DNA from: Bradyrhizobium sp. RD5-C2
Lineage (GTDB): Bacteria > Pseudomonadota > Alphaproteobacteria > Rhizobiales > Xanthobacteraceae
DNA: 64,000 bases
Assembly: GCF_019972155.1 (NCBI RefSeq)
Contig: NZ_BOVL01000019.1
Coordinates: 757,575 to 821,574, forward strand
Direction: 5' to 3'
A program made the translations under genes and the position numbers. Shown piece by piece: positions 31,554-40,707 of the stretch. The notes beneath the pieces were generated by a model. That model was not told the origin of the DNA. It ran no database searches and saw only the letters and a program-made list of their open reading frames with translations. Numbering within the stretch: the first letter of the stretch is position 1; the number at the start of each line of letters is the position of its first letter.

Positions 31554-32492
31554 GTGACTGACAATAGCTCCGCGCCGCGCGCATCATCCACCAGGCGGCT
31601 CGAGCCGCTGCGCCATGTCGACGCAGGCGTGCTCGACATCGCTTATTACGAGGCGGGTCCGGCGGACGGGCCGGCGGTGCTGCTGATGCACGGCTTTCCC
31701 TACGACATCCATTCCTATGTGGATGTCGCCCCACTGCTGGCGGCGCAGGGTTGCCGGGTCATCGTGCCCTATCTGCGCGGCTACGGACCGACGGTGTTCC
31801 GCGACAAGGCGACGCCGCGCTCGGGCGAGCAGGCGGCGATCGGCGCCGACCTGATGGCGCTGATGGATGCGCTCGGCATCAGGCGCGCGGTATTCGCTGG
31901 CTATGACTGGGGCGGCCGCGCCGCCTCGATCGGTGCGGCGCTGTGGCCGGAACGATGCATCGGGCTGGTCTGCACCAACGGTTACATGATCCAGGACATC
32001 GCACATGCGATGGTGCCGGCGCGGCCGGAGCGCGAGGTGCCGCTGTGGTATCAGTATTACTTCCAGCTCGAGCGGGGGCGCGCCGGGCTCGCCGCCGACC
32101 GGCGCGGCATCGCGAAGCTATTGTGGTCGCAATGGTCGCCGAGCTGGGCGTTCGATGACGCCTGCTTCGAGCGGACTGCAGTTGCATTCGACAATCCTGA
32201 TTATGTCGACGTCGTGATCCACAGTTACCGGCATCGCTACGGCGTTGTAGCTGGAGATCCGCAGTACACCGACATTCAGCGGCGGCTGGACGCGCTGCCG
32301 GTGATCACGGTCCCCACCATTACGCTCGACGGGGCCGATGACGGGGTTACGGCTGCCGCCGACGGCAGCGCCAGTGCGGCCAGGTACACCGCCCGCCGCG
32401 CCTATCGGGTGATCCCGGGCGCCGGCCACAATCTGCCGCAGGAAGCGCCGGAGGCATTTGCTGCGACGGTGATGGAGGTGATGAAGGGTTAG
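31554..32492 (+). CDS. Alpha/beta hydrolase with Asp nucleophile (epoxide hydrolase/dehalogenase-like)
   Basis: 312 residues from GTG 31554 behind AGGGAG. The oxyanion-hole motif is LLMHGFPYD (45-51). The nucleophile elbow is AGYDWGGRAAS with D118, as in epoxide hydrolases and haloalkane dehalogenases rather than Ser esterases. The catalytic His lies in PGAGHNLPQEAP near 296. The cap region (170-230) is Trp/Tyr-rich. Cytoplasmic. It converges on the exporter permease with a 4-bp overlap. Confidence 0.85.
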   Translation: MTDNSSAPRASSTRRLEPLRHVDAGVLDIAYYEAGPADGPAVLLMHGFPYDIHSYVDVAPLLAAQGCRVIVPYLRGYGPTVFRDKATPRSGEQAAIGADLMALMDALGIRRAVFAGYDWGGRAASIGAALWPERCIGLVCTNGYMIQDIAHAMVPARPEREVPLWYQYYFQLERGRAGLAADRRGIAKLLWSQWSPSWAFDDACFERTAVAFDNPDYVDVVIHSYRHRYGVVAGDPQYTDIQRRLDALPVITVPTITLDGADDGVTAAADGSASAARYTARRAYRVIPGAGHNLPQEAPEAFAATVMEVMKG

Positions 32493-34006
32493 CGCCGCGG
32501 GCTGATCTTCCAAGCTGTCGCAAGCGTCAGCAGCGTCAGAATACCGCTGACGAGCGCGGCCATCGGGATCGTCAGGGCTAGTGCGGCAGTTGCGGCCCAG
32601 CCGATCGAGGAGAAGGCTTCCGCGAAGGTGGCGATGCGGGAGGAGGTCTGGCGCCGGCGGAACTGGCTGCGCTTGGCCTGCGCGCGGAACCAGAGCTGGA
32701 CCGCGGCGGCGGATGCGGTCGCGATGACGATCGCGATCGCCGTCACCACGGCCTGCCCCGGCGAGGCGAACGCCAGCGCGACCACCAGCGGCGCGAAAAC
32801 CGCAGCGATCGCAAGCAGGACGACCTCGACCTTGGCGCGGGTCACACGCGACGGCGGCAGCGGCGCAGTCGCCACCAGATCGGGCGCGTCTTCGCCCGAG
32901 ATGGTCAGCCACGCCAGCCCACCGGCGAGCTGGCCCGCGGCCATCACGATGACAGGCGTGATCAGCACGATCGCGGTCGACGTCCCGGAGAAGCTGCGCC
33001 ACAGCATCAGCGCCGGCGGCAGCAGATAGAGCATCTGCATCAGGCTCTGCGACAGCAGCCACGGATCGCGGCGCAGCAGCAACAATTCCTTGCGCCGCAG
33101 CGCCTGCTGCCGCGAGCCGCTCCGGAACGCGCGTGCCCGTCCCTGCGTGACCGCAGCTGGATTGGCGGCGACGCGTGCGACGGTGTCGGCAAACCGCGGC
33201 GCGAACACCGCCATCACGATGCCGAGCAGCACGAGCGCGGTGGCGAGCAGCAGCAGCATGATGTCGACATCGCCGAGCGATGCGCGCGCCGGCCACCAGA
33301 CGAGGCTGTCGGGCGCCGGGGCAATGCGTGCCGCTGTCTCCGACGTCAGAAAGGCAAAGCGCGACAGCGTGCCGTAGGACAGCACGGCGACGACCTGCAG
33401 CGCGATGACGAAGCCGGCGCCGATGACGGCGGAGACGATCTGTGCCACCAGCCGCGTCCGGCCCGGCCCGATCAGGCGAAACAGCAGCGCGGTGACGGCG
33501 ATCGCCGCGGCAGCCGCCGACAGCCCGATCGCAAGGACGACGCCGAAGCCGGCAAGCCAGCGTGCGCCGCCGAGATACACCAGCACGTCGATGAACGGCG
33601 TCGACAGCAGGAGCGCCATGCTGCTCACCGTCATCGCGATTGCGGCGATCCGGATCGAGAAGATGTTGGTGAGCTTCGCCGGCGACGACATGATCAAATC
33701 GAGATCGGCGCGGGCGTAGAACACCCGCGTCACCGACTCGATCGCCTGCGAGAGCATCAGCGCCCAGGACAGGAAGATCGTCGCGGTCAGCACGATCAGC
33801 GAGGACGGATCGAGCGGAAACCGCAGGTCGACATAGCGGGCAACCACGGCATAGGCCGGCAGATGCAGGATCGCCGCGAAGATCAAGAGGCCGATCACGG
33901 CGCGATTGCGCCGGCGCCGGCCGCCGGTCATCATCGCCAGCCATTCGCGCCAGGCGAGGCGGAATTCGTGGCGGGCGAACCAGGTGAGATGGGCGGTCGA
34001 GCTCAC
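32489..34006 (-). CDS. ABC exporter membrane protein (ABC-2-like, about 10-12 helices)
   Basis: 505 residues with about ten to twelve hydrophobic helices and a basic cytoplasmic loop (QGRARAFRSGSRQQALRRKELLLLRRDP near 295-325). The layout of two halves divided by that loop is typical of long ABC-2 export permeases. It overlaps the ATPase gene by 4 bp and forms a two-gene exporter. The exported substrate is unknown. Confidence 0.8.
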   Translation of the reverse strand: MSSTAHLTWFARHEFRLAWREWLAMMTGGRRRRNRAVIGLLIFAAILHLPAYAVVARYVDLRFPLDPSSLIVLTATIFLSWALMLSQAIESVTRVFYARADLDLIMSSPAKLTNIFSIRIAAIAMTVSSMALLLSTPFIDVLVYLGGARWLAGFGVVLAIGLSAAAAAIAVTALLFRLIGPGRTRLVAQIVSAVIGAGFVIALQVVAVLSYGTLSRFAFLTSETAARIAPAPDSLVWWPARASLGDVDIMLLLLATALVLLGIVMAVFAPRFADTVARVAANPAAVTQGRARAFRSGSRQQALRRKELLLLRRDPWLLSQSLMQMLYLLPPALMLWRSFSGTSTAIVLITPVIVMAAGQLAGGLAWLTISGEDAPDLVATAPLPPSRVTRAKVEVVLLAIAAVFAPLVVALAFASPGQAVVTAIAIVIATASAAAVQLWFRAQAKRSQFRRRQTSSRIATFAEAFSSIGWAATAALALTIPMAALVSGILTLLTLATAWKISPRR

Positions 34007-34755
34007 GCGGCGGCCGCCTCGGTATCGACAAGCGCGATGAACATGTCCTCGAGGGTGGTGTCGTTGCGGCCGTTCTGCTCGCGCAACTCGGCCAGCGTGC
34101 CCTCGGCGATCAGCCTGCCGGCCGCGATGACGCCGATGCGGTCGGCCATGCGCTCGGCGACTTCGAGAATGTGGGTGGTCATGATCACGGTGCAGCCGGC
34201 GCGGACGCGCTCCTGCAACAGTCCCTTGACGTGACGCGCCGACAGCGCGTCGAGGCCGGTCAGCGGTTCATCGAGAATGATGAGGCGGGGATCGTGCACC
34301 AGCGCGCCGGCGAGCGCCACCTTCTGGCGCATGCCCTTGGAGAAGCCTTCGCAGCGCTCGTTGAGATGCGGCTCCAGCCCGAGCGATACCAGGAGATTGC
34401 GCGCCGACTTCTCCGACGTGCGGGGATCGATGCCCCACAGGCCAGCGACGAATTCGAGATATTCGAGCGGCGTCAGCTTGTCGTAGATCATCGGCTCGTC
34501 GGACACCCAGGCCATGATCTGCTTGGCTGAGACCGGGTCGGCCAGCGCATCGATGCCGAGGATCGACACCGAGCCGGCATCGGGCCGCAACAGCCCTGCC
34601 ACCATGCGCAGCGTCGTGGTCTTGCCGGCTCCGTTCGGCCCGAGCAGCGCATAGAATTCACCGACACGGACGGTGAGATCGAGCGCGTCGACCGCCGGGC
34701 GGTCAAAACGCTTGGTTAACCCTCGCACAGCGAGTGCAGACAGTTCCGAAGTCAT
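34003..34755 (-). CDS. ABC exporter ATPase (CcmA/ABC-2 type)
   Basis: 250 residues from ATG 34755; an upstream in-frame ATG at 34959 would add 68 residues without the coding style of the rest. Walker A LLGPNGAGKTTTLRM, signature FSKGMRQKVALAGAL (SKGM in place of SGGQ, as in many ABC-2 exporters), Walker B LIILDEPLTGLDA, switch TTHIL. The C-terminal tail (ELREQNGRNDTTLEDMFIAL) is typical of drug or polymer exporters. Confidence 0.88.
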   Translation of the reverse strand: MTSELSALAVRGLTKRFDRPAVDALDLTVRVGEFYALLGPNGAGKTTTLRMVAGLLRPDAGSVSILGIDALADPVSAKQIMAWVSDEPMIYDKLTPLEYLEFVAGLWGIDPRTSEKSARNLLVSLGLEPHLNERCEGFSKGMRQKVALAGALVHDPRLIILDEPLTGLDALSARHVKGLLQERVRAGCTVIMTTHILEVAERMADRIGVIAAGRLIAEGTLAELREQNGRNDTTLEDMFIALVDTEAAAA

Positions 34756-34918
34756 GGTGCGTTGGCGATCCGGGAGTTCGCTCGTCGGTTGCGCAAGCTT
34801 GGACAAAAACCGTTTCGGTGCAGTGAATCGCACGGGGCAAATCGACCGCGATATCCGTATTAGTCCGTGCTGCGGCATATCTCCGCAAATGTGATGATAC
34901 AGCCGGATCAGCGGTTTG

Positions 34919-34947
34919 TTGACAGGGATCGGGCCTTTTGGCTCAAT
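34919..34947 (+). promoter_or_regulatory. Candidate sigma-70 promoter of the LIV operon
   Basis: TTGACA (34919-34924), a perfect -35 hexamer, is followed after 17 bp by CTCAAT (34942-34947), a poor -10. The start of livH is 103 bp downstream. The -35 match is the main support. The 294-bp divergent region 34756-35049 shows no other gene. Confidence 0.35.
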
Positions 34948-35049
34948 CGGAGCGGACATAGGCAGCTTTCAGCGCTTCCGACACAAGGGCGTGAAGGCGG
35001 GATGCGACGAGCGATCTGATAAGAATCGCCGGGCATCGGGGAGGGAACG

Positions 35050-35925
35050 ATGCTGGACTTTGTTCAGCAGCTCGTCAGCGGCATCGCGCTCGGCTGCGTT
35101 TACGGCCTGATCGCGCTCGGCTTCGTGCTGGTCTACAAGGCGACCGAGGTCGTCAATTTCGCGCAAGGCGATTTGATGATGCTGGGCGGCTTTTTCGCCT
35201 TCACCTTCATCGGCATGCTCGGACTGAATTACTGGGTCGGCTTCGCCGGCGCGGTGATCTGCATGGCGCTGTTCGGCATGCTGGCCGAGCGAGTCGTGGT
35301 GCGGCCGATCCTCGGTTATCCGCAGTTCTCCATCATCATGGCGACGATCGGGCTCGGCTATTTCCTGCGCTCGGTTGCCGGCATGATCTGGGGCACCGAC
35401 GACTTCAAGATCGAAACGCCGTTCAGCCAGGGCGTCCTGAGGATCGGCAGCCTGGTGCTCGCCTATGACAAATTGTCGGTGATCGCGGCGACCATCATCC
35501 TGTGCGCGCTGCTCTATCTGTTCTTCAACCGCACCACGCTCGGCACCGCGATGCGTGCCAGCTCCGAGAACATGCTGGCTGCCTATTACATGGGCATCCC
35601 GGTCAAGCGCGTGGTCTCGATCGTCTGGGCGATCTCGGCGGCGGTGGCGACCTGCGCCGGCGTGCTGCTGGCGCCGATCACTTTCATCCATTCCAATGTC
35701 GGCCTGGTGTTGGGGCTGAAGGCGTTTCCGGCCGCGGTGCTCGGTGGCTTCGGCTCGATTCCGGGTGCGGTGGTCGGCGGCGTCCTGATCGGCGTGATCG
35801 AGAGCATGGCCGGCTTCTATCTGCCGCAGGGATGGAAGGACGTCGCGCCCTACATCGTGCTGCTCGCGGTGCTGCTGCTCAAGCCCGAGGGCCTGTTCGG
35901 CCTTCATGTCCGCAAGAAGGTTTGA
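35050..35925 (+). CDS. livH: LIV-type ABC importer permease, LivH family
   Basis: 291 residues, eight or so helices, with the LivH hallmarks GIALGCVYGLIALGFVLVYK, ATEVVNFAQGDLMMLGG and FPAAVLGGFGSIPGAVVGG. GGGAGG precedes ATG 35050. It forms the translocation path with LivM. The operon livH-livM-livG-livF-acyl-CoA synthetase-livK-like points to uptake of an acid that is activated with CoA, rather than, or in addition to, leucine-type amino acids. Confidence 0.9.
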   Translation: MLDFVQQLVSGIALGCVYGLIALGFVLVYKATEVVNFAQGDLMMLGGFFAFTFIGMLGLNYWVGFAGAVICMALFGMLAERVVVRPILGYPQFSIIMATIGLGYFLRSVAGMIWGTDDFKIETPFSQGVLRIGSLVLAYDKLSVIAATIILCALLYLFFNRTTLGTAMRASSENMLAAYYMGIPVKRVVSIVWAISAAVATCAGVLLAPITFIHSNVGLVLGLKAFPAAVLGGFGSIPGAVVGGVLIGVIESMAGFYLPQGWKDVAPYIVLLAVLLLKPEGLFGLHVRKKV

Positions 35926-35935
35926 GGGGTAACAC

Positions 35936-37087
35936 ATGCGGTTTCTCTTCAAGACCGACTATGAAGACGACATCAGGTTGTTTCCGCATTCCGGCTATAT
36001 CTATTCCTACGGCCTGCTGCTGGCGGTGTTGCTGATCGCGCCCCACGTGCTCTCAAGCTATCTGATGAGCCAGCTGGTCTTCGTCTGCATCTATGCGACC
36101 GTCGGCGTCGGGCTCTTGATCCTGACCGGCTTCACCGGACAGGCCTCGCTCGGCCATGCCGCGTTTCTGGCGATCGGTGCCTACACGGCGGCCTATCTGC
36201 AGCAATTCAACGTGCCGTTTCCGGTCTATTTCCTCGCGGCGGGGCTGTTGACCGGCGTAGTCGGTGCGCTGGTCGGATTTCCGGCGCTGCGGCTGCAGGG
36301 CATCTATCTGGTGATCGCCACGATTTCGTTTGCCTTCATCGTCGAGGAAATCCTCGCGCGCTGGGAAAGCGTGACTCGCGGCAATGAGGGCATGCGGGTC
36401 AAGACCATTCAGCTGCTTGGCACCACGGTGTCGCGCGACGGCCCGACCTTCTACTATCTGTGTCTCGCGGTGCTGGTGCTGACCATCGTCGGCACGCTCA
36501 ACCTGCTGCGCTCGCCGACCGGGCGGGCCTTTGTCGCGATCCGCGACAGCGAGACCGCGGCGCGCAGCATGGGCATCAACGTCGCGCTCTACAAGGTGAA
36601 GTCGTTCGCGATCTCGGCGGCGATCACCGGCTTCGCCGGCGTGCTGTTCGCCCATAAGCTCTCCTTCATCTCGCCGGAGATGTTCACGCTACAGCTCTCG
36701 ATCGAGTTCATCATCGTGATCCTGATCGGCGGCACCTTCAGCCTGCATGGCGCGGTGCTGGGTGCGATCTTCCTGGTCATGATCGATCCGTTCCTGACCT
36801 ACCTGAAGGACGACATGCCCGGCGTGATCGCCGGCGTCGCCGCCACGCTCGGCGCCGGCACGGAACGCGCAGGCCACATCCAGGATGCGGTCGCGGCCTT
36901 CGCCTCCGCCAACGGGCTGAAGGGCGCGATCTACGGCGTCATCATCGTCGTGTTCGTGCTCTTTGAACCGCTCGGACTCTACGGCCGCTGGCTCAAGATC
37001 AAGCTCTTCTTCCAGCTGTTCCCGCTCTACAAGCGCGCGACCTTCAAGTGGCAGAAGATCTACGTGAAATCGGAGCGGAACCGATGA
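35936..37087 (+). CDS. livM: LIV-type ABC importer permease, LivM family
   Basis: 383 residues with LivM features: LILTGFTGQASLGHAAFLAIGAYT, LQGIYLVIATISFAFIVEE, and GGTFSLHGAVLGAIFLV. About 50 residues near 285-330 (AAT LGAGTERAGHIQDAVAAFAS) form a hydrophilic insertion. The stop overlaps the livG start (ATGA 37084-37087). Confidence 0.9.
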   Translation: MRFLFKTDYEDDIRLFPHSGYIYSYGLLLAVLLIAPHVLSSYLMSQLVFVCIYATVGVGLLILTGFTGQASLGHAAFLAIGAYTAAYLQQFNVPFPVYFLAAGLLTGVVGALVGFPALRLQGIYLVIATISFAFIVEEILARWESVTRGNEGMRVKTIQLLGTTVSRDGPTFYYLCLAVLVLTIVGTLNLLRSPTGRAFVAIRDSETAARSMGINVALYKVKSFAISAAITGFAGVLFAHKLSFISPEMFTLQLSIEFIIVILIGGTFSLHGAVLGAIFLVMIDPFLTYLKDDMPGVIAGVAATLGAGTERAGHIQDAVAAFASANGLKGAIYGVIIVVFVLFEPLGLYGRWLKIKLFFQLFPLYKRATFKWQKIYVKSERNR

Positions 37088-37842
37088 GCTATTTCCGCGC
37101 CGAGAACCTGTCCCTGCATTTCGGCGGCCTCAAGGCGGTCGATGCCGTCAGCTTCGCGGTCGAGAAGGGCGAGATTCTCTCGATCATCGGGCCCAACGGC
37201 GCCGGCAAGAGCTCGATCTTCAACCTGATTTCGCGGATCTATCCGCCGACCTCGGGAAGGATCTTCTTCGAGGATCAGGACATCACCCAGCAGCCGGCCT
37301 ACGACATCGCCAAGCTCGGCATCGCGCGGACCTTCCAGAACATCGAGCTGTTCGAGAATGCCACTGTGCTGAGCAACCTCCTGGTCGGACGGCATCGCCA
37401 TTCCACCACCCAGCTGTGGCAGGAGCTCTTGTTCCTGCCGAGCGTCCGCGCCGGCGAGAAGGCGCATCGCCGCCGGGTCGAGCAGGTGATCGAATTCCTC
37501 GATCTCGAACCGTATCGCGACAAGCTGATCTCGGGACTGCCTTACGGCGTGCGCAAGGTGATCGAGCTGGCGCGCGCGCTTTGCTCGGAACCGAAGCTGA
37601 TCCTGCTCGACGAGCCGTCGTCCGGCCTCAACGTCGAGGAGACCGACGACATGTCGTTCTGGATCCGCGACATGAAGAGCGAGCTCGGCATCACGGTCTT
37701 GATGGTCGAGCACGACATGACGCTGGTCAACCGGGTCTCCGACCGCGTCATCGCGCTGAACTACGGCCGCGTGCTGGCGATGGGCTCGCCGTCCGAGGTG
37801 CAGCACCATCCCGACGTCGTCGCAGCATATCTCGGCGCATGA
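37084..37842 (+). CDS. livG: LIV-type ABC importer ATPase, LivG family
   Basis: 252 residues from ATG 37084. Walker A IIGPNGAGKSSIFNLIS, signature LPYGVRKVIELARAL (YGxRK variant usual in LivG), Walker B LILLDEPSSGLN, switch VEHDM. One of the two ATPases of the importer. Confidence 0.9.
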   Translation: MSYFRAENLSLHFGGLKAVDAVSFAVEKGEILSIIGPNGAGKSSIFNLISRIYPPTSGRIFFEDQDITQQPAYDIAKLGIARTFQNIELFENATVLSNLLVGRHRHSTTQLWQELLFLPSVRAGEKAHRRRVEQVIEFLDLEPYRDKLISGLPYGVRKVIELARALCSEPKLILLDEPSSGLNVEETDDMSFWIRDMKSELGITVLMVEHDMTLVNRVSDRVIALNYGRVLAMGSPSEVQHHPDVVAAYLGA

Positions 37843-37852
37843 GGATGATGCC

Positions 37853-38632
37853 ATGAGCGCAGCAGACATCATCCTGAAACTCTCCAACATCGAGAGCTAT
37901 TACGGGCCGATCATGGCGATCCGCGGCATCAGCCTCGAGGTGCAGCGCGGCCGGATCGTGACGCTGCTCGGTGCCAACGGCGCCGGCAAGACCACGGTGC
38001 TGAAGACGATCTCCGGCATCCTCGATCCGCAGAAAGGGTCGATCGAATTCCTGGGCAAGCCGATCCAGCGCATGGAGGCCGACCGGATTGTGCGGCTCGG
38101 CCTCAGCCACGTGCCGGAGGGACGCGAGGTGTTTCCGTTCCTGTCGGTGCGTGAAAACCTGATGATGGGCGCCTTTCTGCGCAAGGACCGCGACGGTGTG
38201 GCGCAGGACCTCGAACGCGTCTACGGCTATTTTCCACGGCTGAAGGAGCGGCTCGGCCAGCCGGCCGGACAGCTTTCGGGCGGCGAGCAGCAGATGCTTG
38301 CGATCGGGCGGGCGCTGATGAACCGGCCGACCTTGCTGCTGCTGGACGAGCCGTCGCTTGGACTGTCGCCGATCCTGGTGAAGGAGATCTTCACCATCAT
38401 CCGCCGTGTCAATGAGGAACAGGGCATGTCGATCCTGCTGGTCGAGCAGAATGCCAAGATTGCGCTGGAGACGGCGCATTACGGCTATGTACTGGAGATC
38501 GGCCGCGTCGTCATGAACGACACCTGCGAACGGCTGTTGAATTCGCCCGATATCCAGGAGTTCTACCTCGGCGCCAAGGAAGCCGGCGCGCGGGGCGAGC
38601 GGCGCTGGAAAAAGAAGAAGACGTGGCGCTGA
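37853..38632 (+). CDS. livF: LIV-type ABC importer ATPase, LivF family
   Basis: 259 residues. Walker A LLGANGAGKTTVLKTISG, signature LSGGEQQMLAIGRAL, Walker B LLLLDEPSLGLSP, switch VEQNA, as normal for LivF. The C-terminus is extended by about 18 basic residues (ARGERRWKKKKTWR). The 158 bp before the next start contain a short duplicated motif (TGGCGCTGAGAG at 38624 and 38691) and no gene. Confidence 0.9.
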   Translation: MSAADIILKLSNIESYYGPIMAIRGISLEVQRGRIVTLLGANGAGKTTVLKTISGILDPQKGSIEFLGKPIQRMEADRIVRLGLSHVPEGREVFPFLSVRENLMMGAFLRKDRDGVAQDLERVYGYFPRLKERLGQPAGQLSGGEQQMLAIGRALMNRPTLLLLDEPSLGLSPILVKEIFTIIRRVNEEQGMSILLVEQNAKIALETAHYGYVLEIGRVVMNDTCERLLNSPDIQEFYLGAKEAGARGERRWKKKKTWR

Positions 38633-38790
38633 GAGGTAAGGCTGCCGCAGACGAAGGTTGGCGTCGACTAAAGTTGGCCGAGGAAGGTTTGGCGCTGAGA
38701 GCGAGTTGGAGCTAGATTTCGGGCCTGCTTCGCGAACAAGACCGGCCTTCGAGCCGGCGGATGAGGCAAGCGGCAGAGGAGGGAGCGCGC

Positions 38791-40629
38791 ATGGCAGGAC
38801 CAGCGGTGCTGACGGTTGCCGACACGATCGCGAGGAGCTTTCTGCTCGCGGTGCAGACGCGTGGCGACCGGCCCGCGATCCGCGAGAAGAAGTTCGGCAT
38901 CTGGCAACCGACCAGCTGGCGCGAATGGCTGCAGATCTCCAAGGACATCGCCTTCGGCCTGCATGCGACCGGCTTCCGCCCCGGCGACGTCGCCTCGATC
39001 ATCGCCAACGCGGTGCCGGAATGGGTTTATGCCGACATGGGCATCCTGTGCGCCGGCGGCGTGTCCTCTGGCATCTATCCGACCGATTCGGCGGCGCAGG
39101 TCGAATACCTGGTCAATGATTCCCGGACGCGGGTGATGTTCGTTGAGGACGAGGAGCAGCTCGACAAGGTGCTGACCTGCCGGTCGCGCTGTCCGACGCT
39201 GGAAAAAATCGTCGTGTTCGACATGGAGGGCCTCTCCGGATTCTCCGATCCGATGGTGCTGTCGCTCGCCGAATTCACGGCGCTCGGCCGCAATCATGCG
39301 CGGGGCAATGATGCCTTGTGGGATGAGATGACCGGCAGCCGCACCGCCTCCGATCTCGCGATCCTGGTCTACACCTCAGGCACCACGGGCCCGCCCAAGG
39401 GCGCGATGCATTCCAACCGCAGCGTCACGCACCAGATGCGCCACGCCAACGATCTCTATCCTTCGACCGACAGCGAGGAGCGGCTGGTGTTCCTGCCGCT
39501 CTGCCATGTCGCCGAGCGGGTCGGTGGCTACTACATCTCGCTCGCGCTGGGTTCGGTGATGAATTTTGCCGAGAGCCCGGAGACGGTGCCGGATAATCTG
39601 CGCGAGGTGCAGCCGACTGCATTCCTTGCGGTGCCCAGGATCTGGGAGAAGTTCTATTCCGGCATCACCATCGCGCTGAAGGACGCGACCCCGTTCCAGA
39701 ACTGGATGTACGCCCGCGCGCTTGCGATCGGCAATCGGATGACCGAGTGCAGGCTGGAGGGCGAGACGCCGCCGCTGTCGCTGCGGCTCGCCAACCGCGC
39801 CGCCTACTGGCTGGTGTTCCGCAACATCCGCCGCATGCTCGGGCTCGACCGCTGCCGGATCGCACTGACCGGCGCGGCGCCGATCTCGCCGGATCTGATC
39901 CGCTGGTATCTCGCGCTCGGCATCGACATGCGCGAGGTCTATGGCCAGACCGAGAATTGCGGCGTCGCGACCATGATGCCGGCGGAGCGCATCAAGCTCG
40001 GCTCGGTCGGCAAGGCCGCGCCCTGGGGCGAGGTCATGATCTGCCCGAAGGGCGAGATCCTGATCAAGGGCGACTTCCTGTTCATGGGCTATCTCAACCA
40101 ACCGGAGAAGACTGCCGAGACGATCGACGCGAAAGGCTGGCTGCACACCGGCGACGTCGGTGCGATCGACAATGAAGGCTATGTGAAGATCACCGATCGG
40201 ATGAAGGACATCATCATCACCTCCGGCGGCAAGAACATTACGCCGTCGGAGATCGAGAACCAGCTGAAATTCTCGCCTTACGTCTCCGATGCGGTCGTGA
40301 TCGGCGACAAGCGGCCGTATCTCACCTGCCTGATCATGATCGATCAGGAGAATGTCGAGAAATACGCCCAGGACCAGGACATCCCCTTCACCAACTACGC
40401 GAGCCTGTGCCGTGCCCGCGAGATCCAGGACCTGATCCAGCGCGAGATCGAGGCGGTCAATATCAAGTTCGCGCGCGTCGAGACCATCAAGAGATTCTAT
40501 TTGATCGAGCGCCAGCTCACGCCCGAAGACGAGGAGCTGACACCGACCATGAAGCTGAAGCGCAGTTTTGTGAACAAGCGCTACGCGGCCGAGATCGACG
40601 CCATGTATGGCGCGCGGGCGGTGGCGTAA
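38791..40629 (+). CDS. Long-chain-type acyl-CoA synthetase (AMP-forming)
   Basis: 612 residues from ATG 38791, which has AGAGGAGGGA upstream; a frame from 38761 would put that site inside. AMP-binding core: VYTSGTTGPPKGAMHSN (P-loop) near 195, YGQTENCG near 400, GWLHTGDVGAIDNEGYVKITDR and the catalytic Lys region (TMKLKRSFV) near the end. The length and C-terminal shape are those of ACSL/FadD15-type enzymes. It activates a carboxylic acid to acyl-CoA, presumably the acid imported by the flanking LIV system. Confidence 0.88.
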   Translation: MAGPAVLTVADTIARSFLLAVQTRGDRPAIREKKFGIWQPTSWREWLQISKDIAFGLHATGFRPGDVASIIANAVPEWVYADMGILCAGGVSSGIYPTDSAAQVEYLVNDSRTRVMFVEDEEQLDKVLTCRSRCPTLEKIVVFDMEGLSGFSDPMVLSLAEFTALGRNHARGNDALWDEMTGSRTASDLAILVYTSGTTGPPKGAMHSNRSVTHQMRHANDLYPSTDSEERLVFLPLCHVAERVGGYYISLALGSVMNFAESPETVPDNLREVQPTAFLAVPRIWEKFYSGITIALKDATPFQNWMYARALAIGNRMTECRLEGETPPLSLRLANRAAYWLVFRNIRRMLGLDRCRIALTGAAPISPDLIRWYLALGIDMREVYGQTENCGVATMMPAERIKLGSVGKAAPWGEVMICPKGEILIKGDFLFMGYLNQPEKTAETIDAKGWLHTGDVGAIDNEGYVKITDRMKDIIITSGGKNITPSEIENQLKFSPYVSDAVVIGDKRPYLTCLIMIDQENVEKYAQDQDIPFTNYASLCRAREIQDLIQREIEAVNIKFARVETIKRFYLIERQLTPEDEELTPTMKLKRSFVNKRYAAEIDAMYGARAVA

Positions 40630-40707
40630 GCGGAGGTATGGAATTGGCGAGGGAGCGAGCAGGCCCGACCCTTCGCCCAACATGGGCCATGTGAGGAGGA
40701 GACTGCA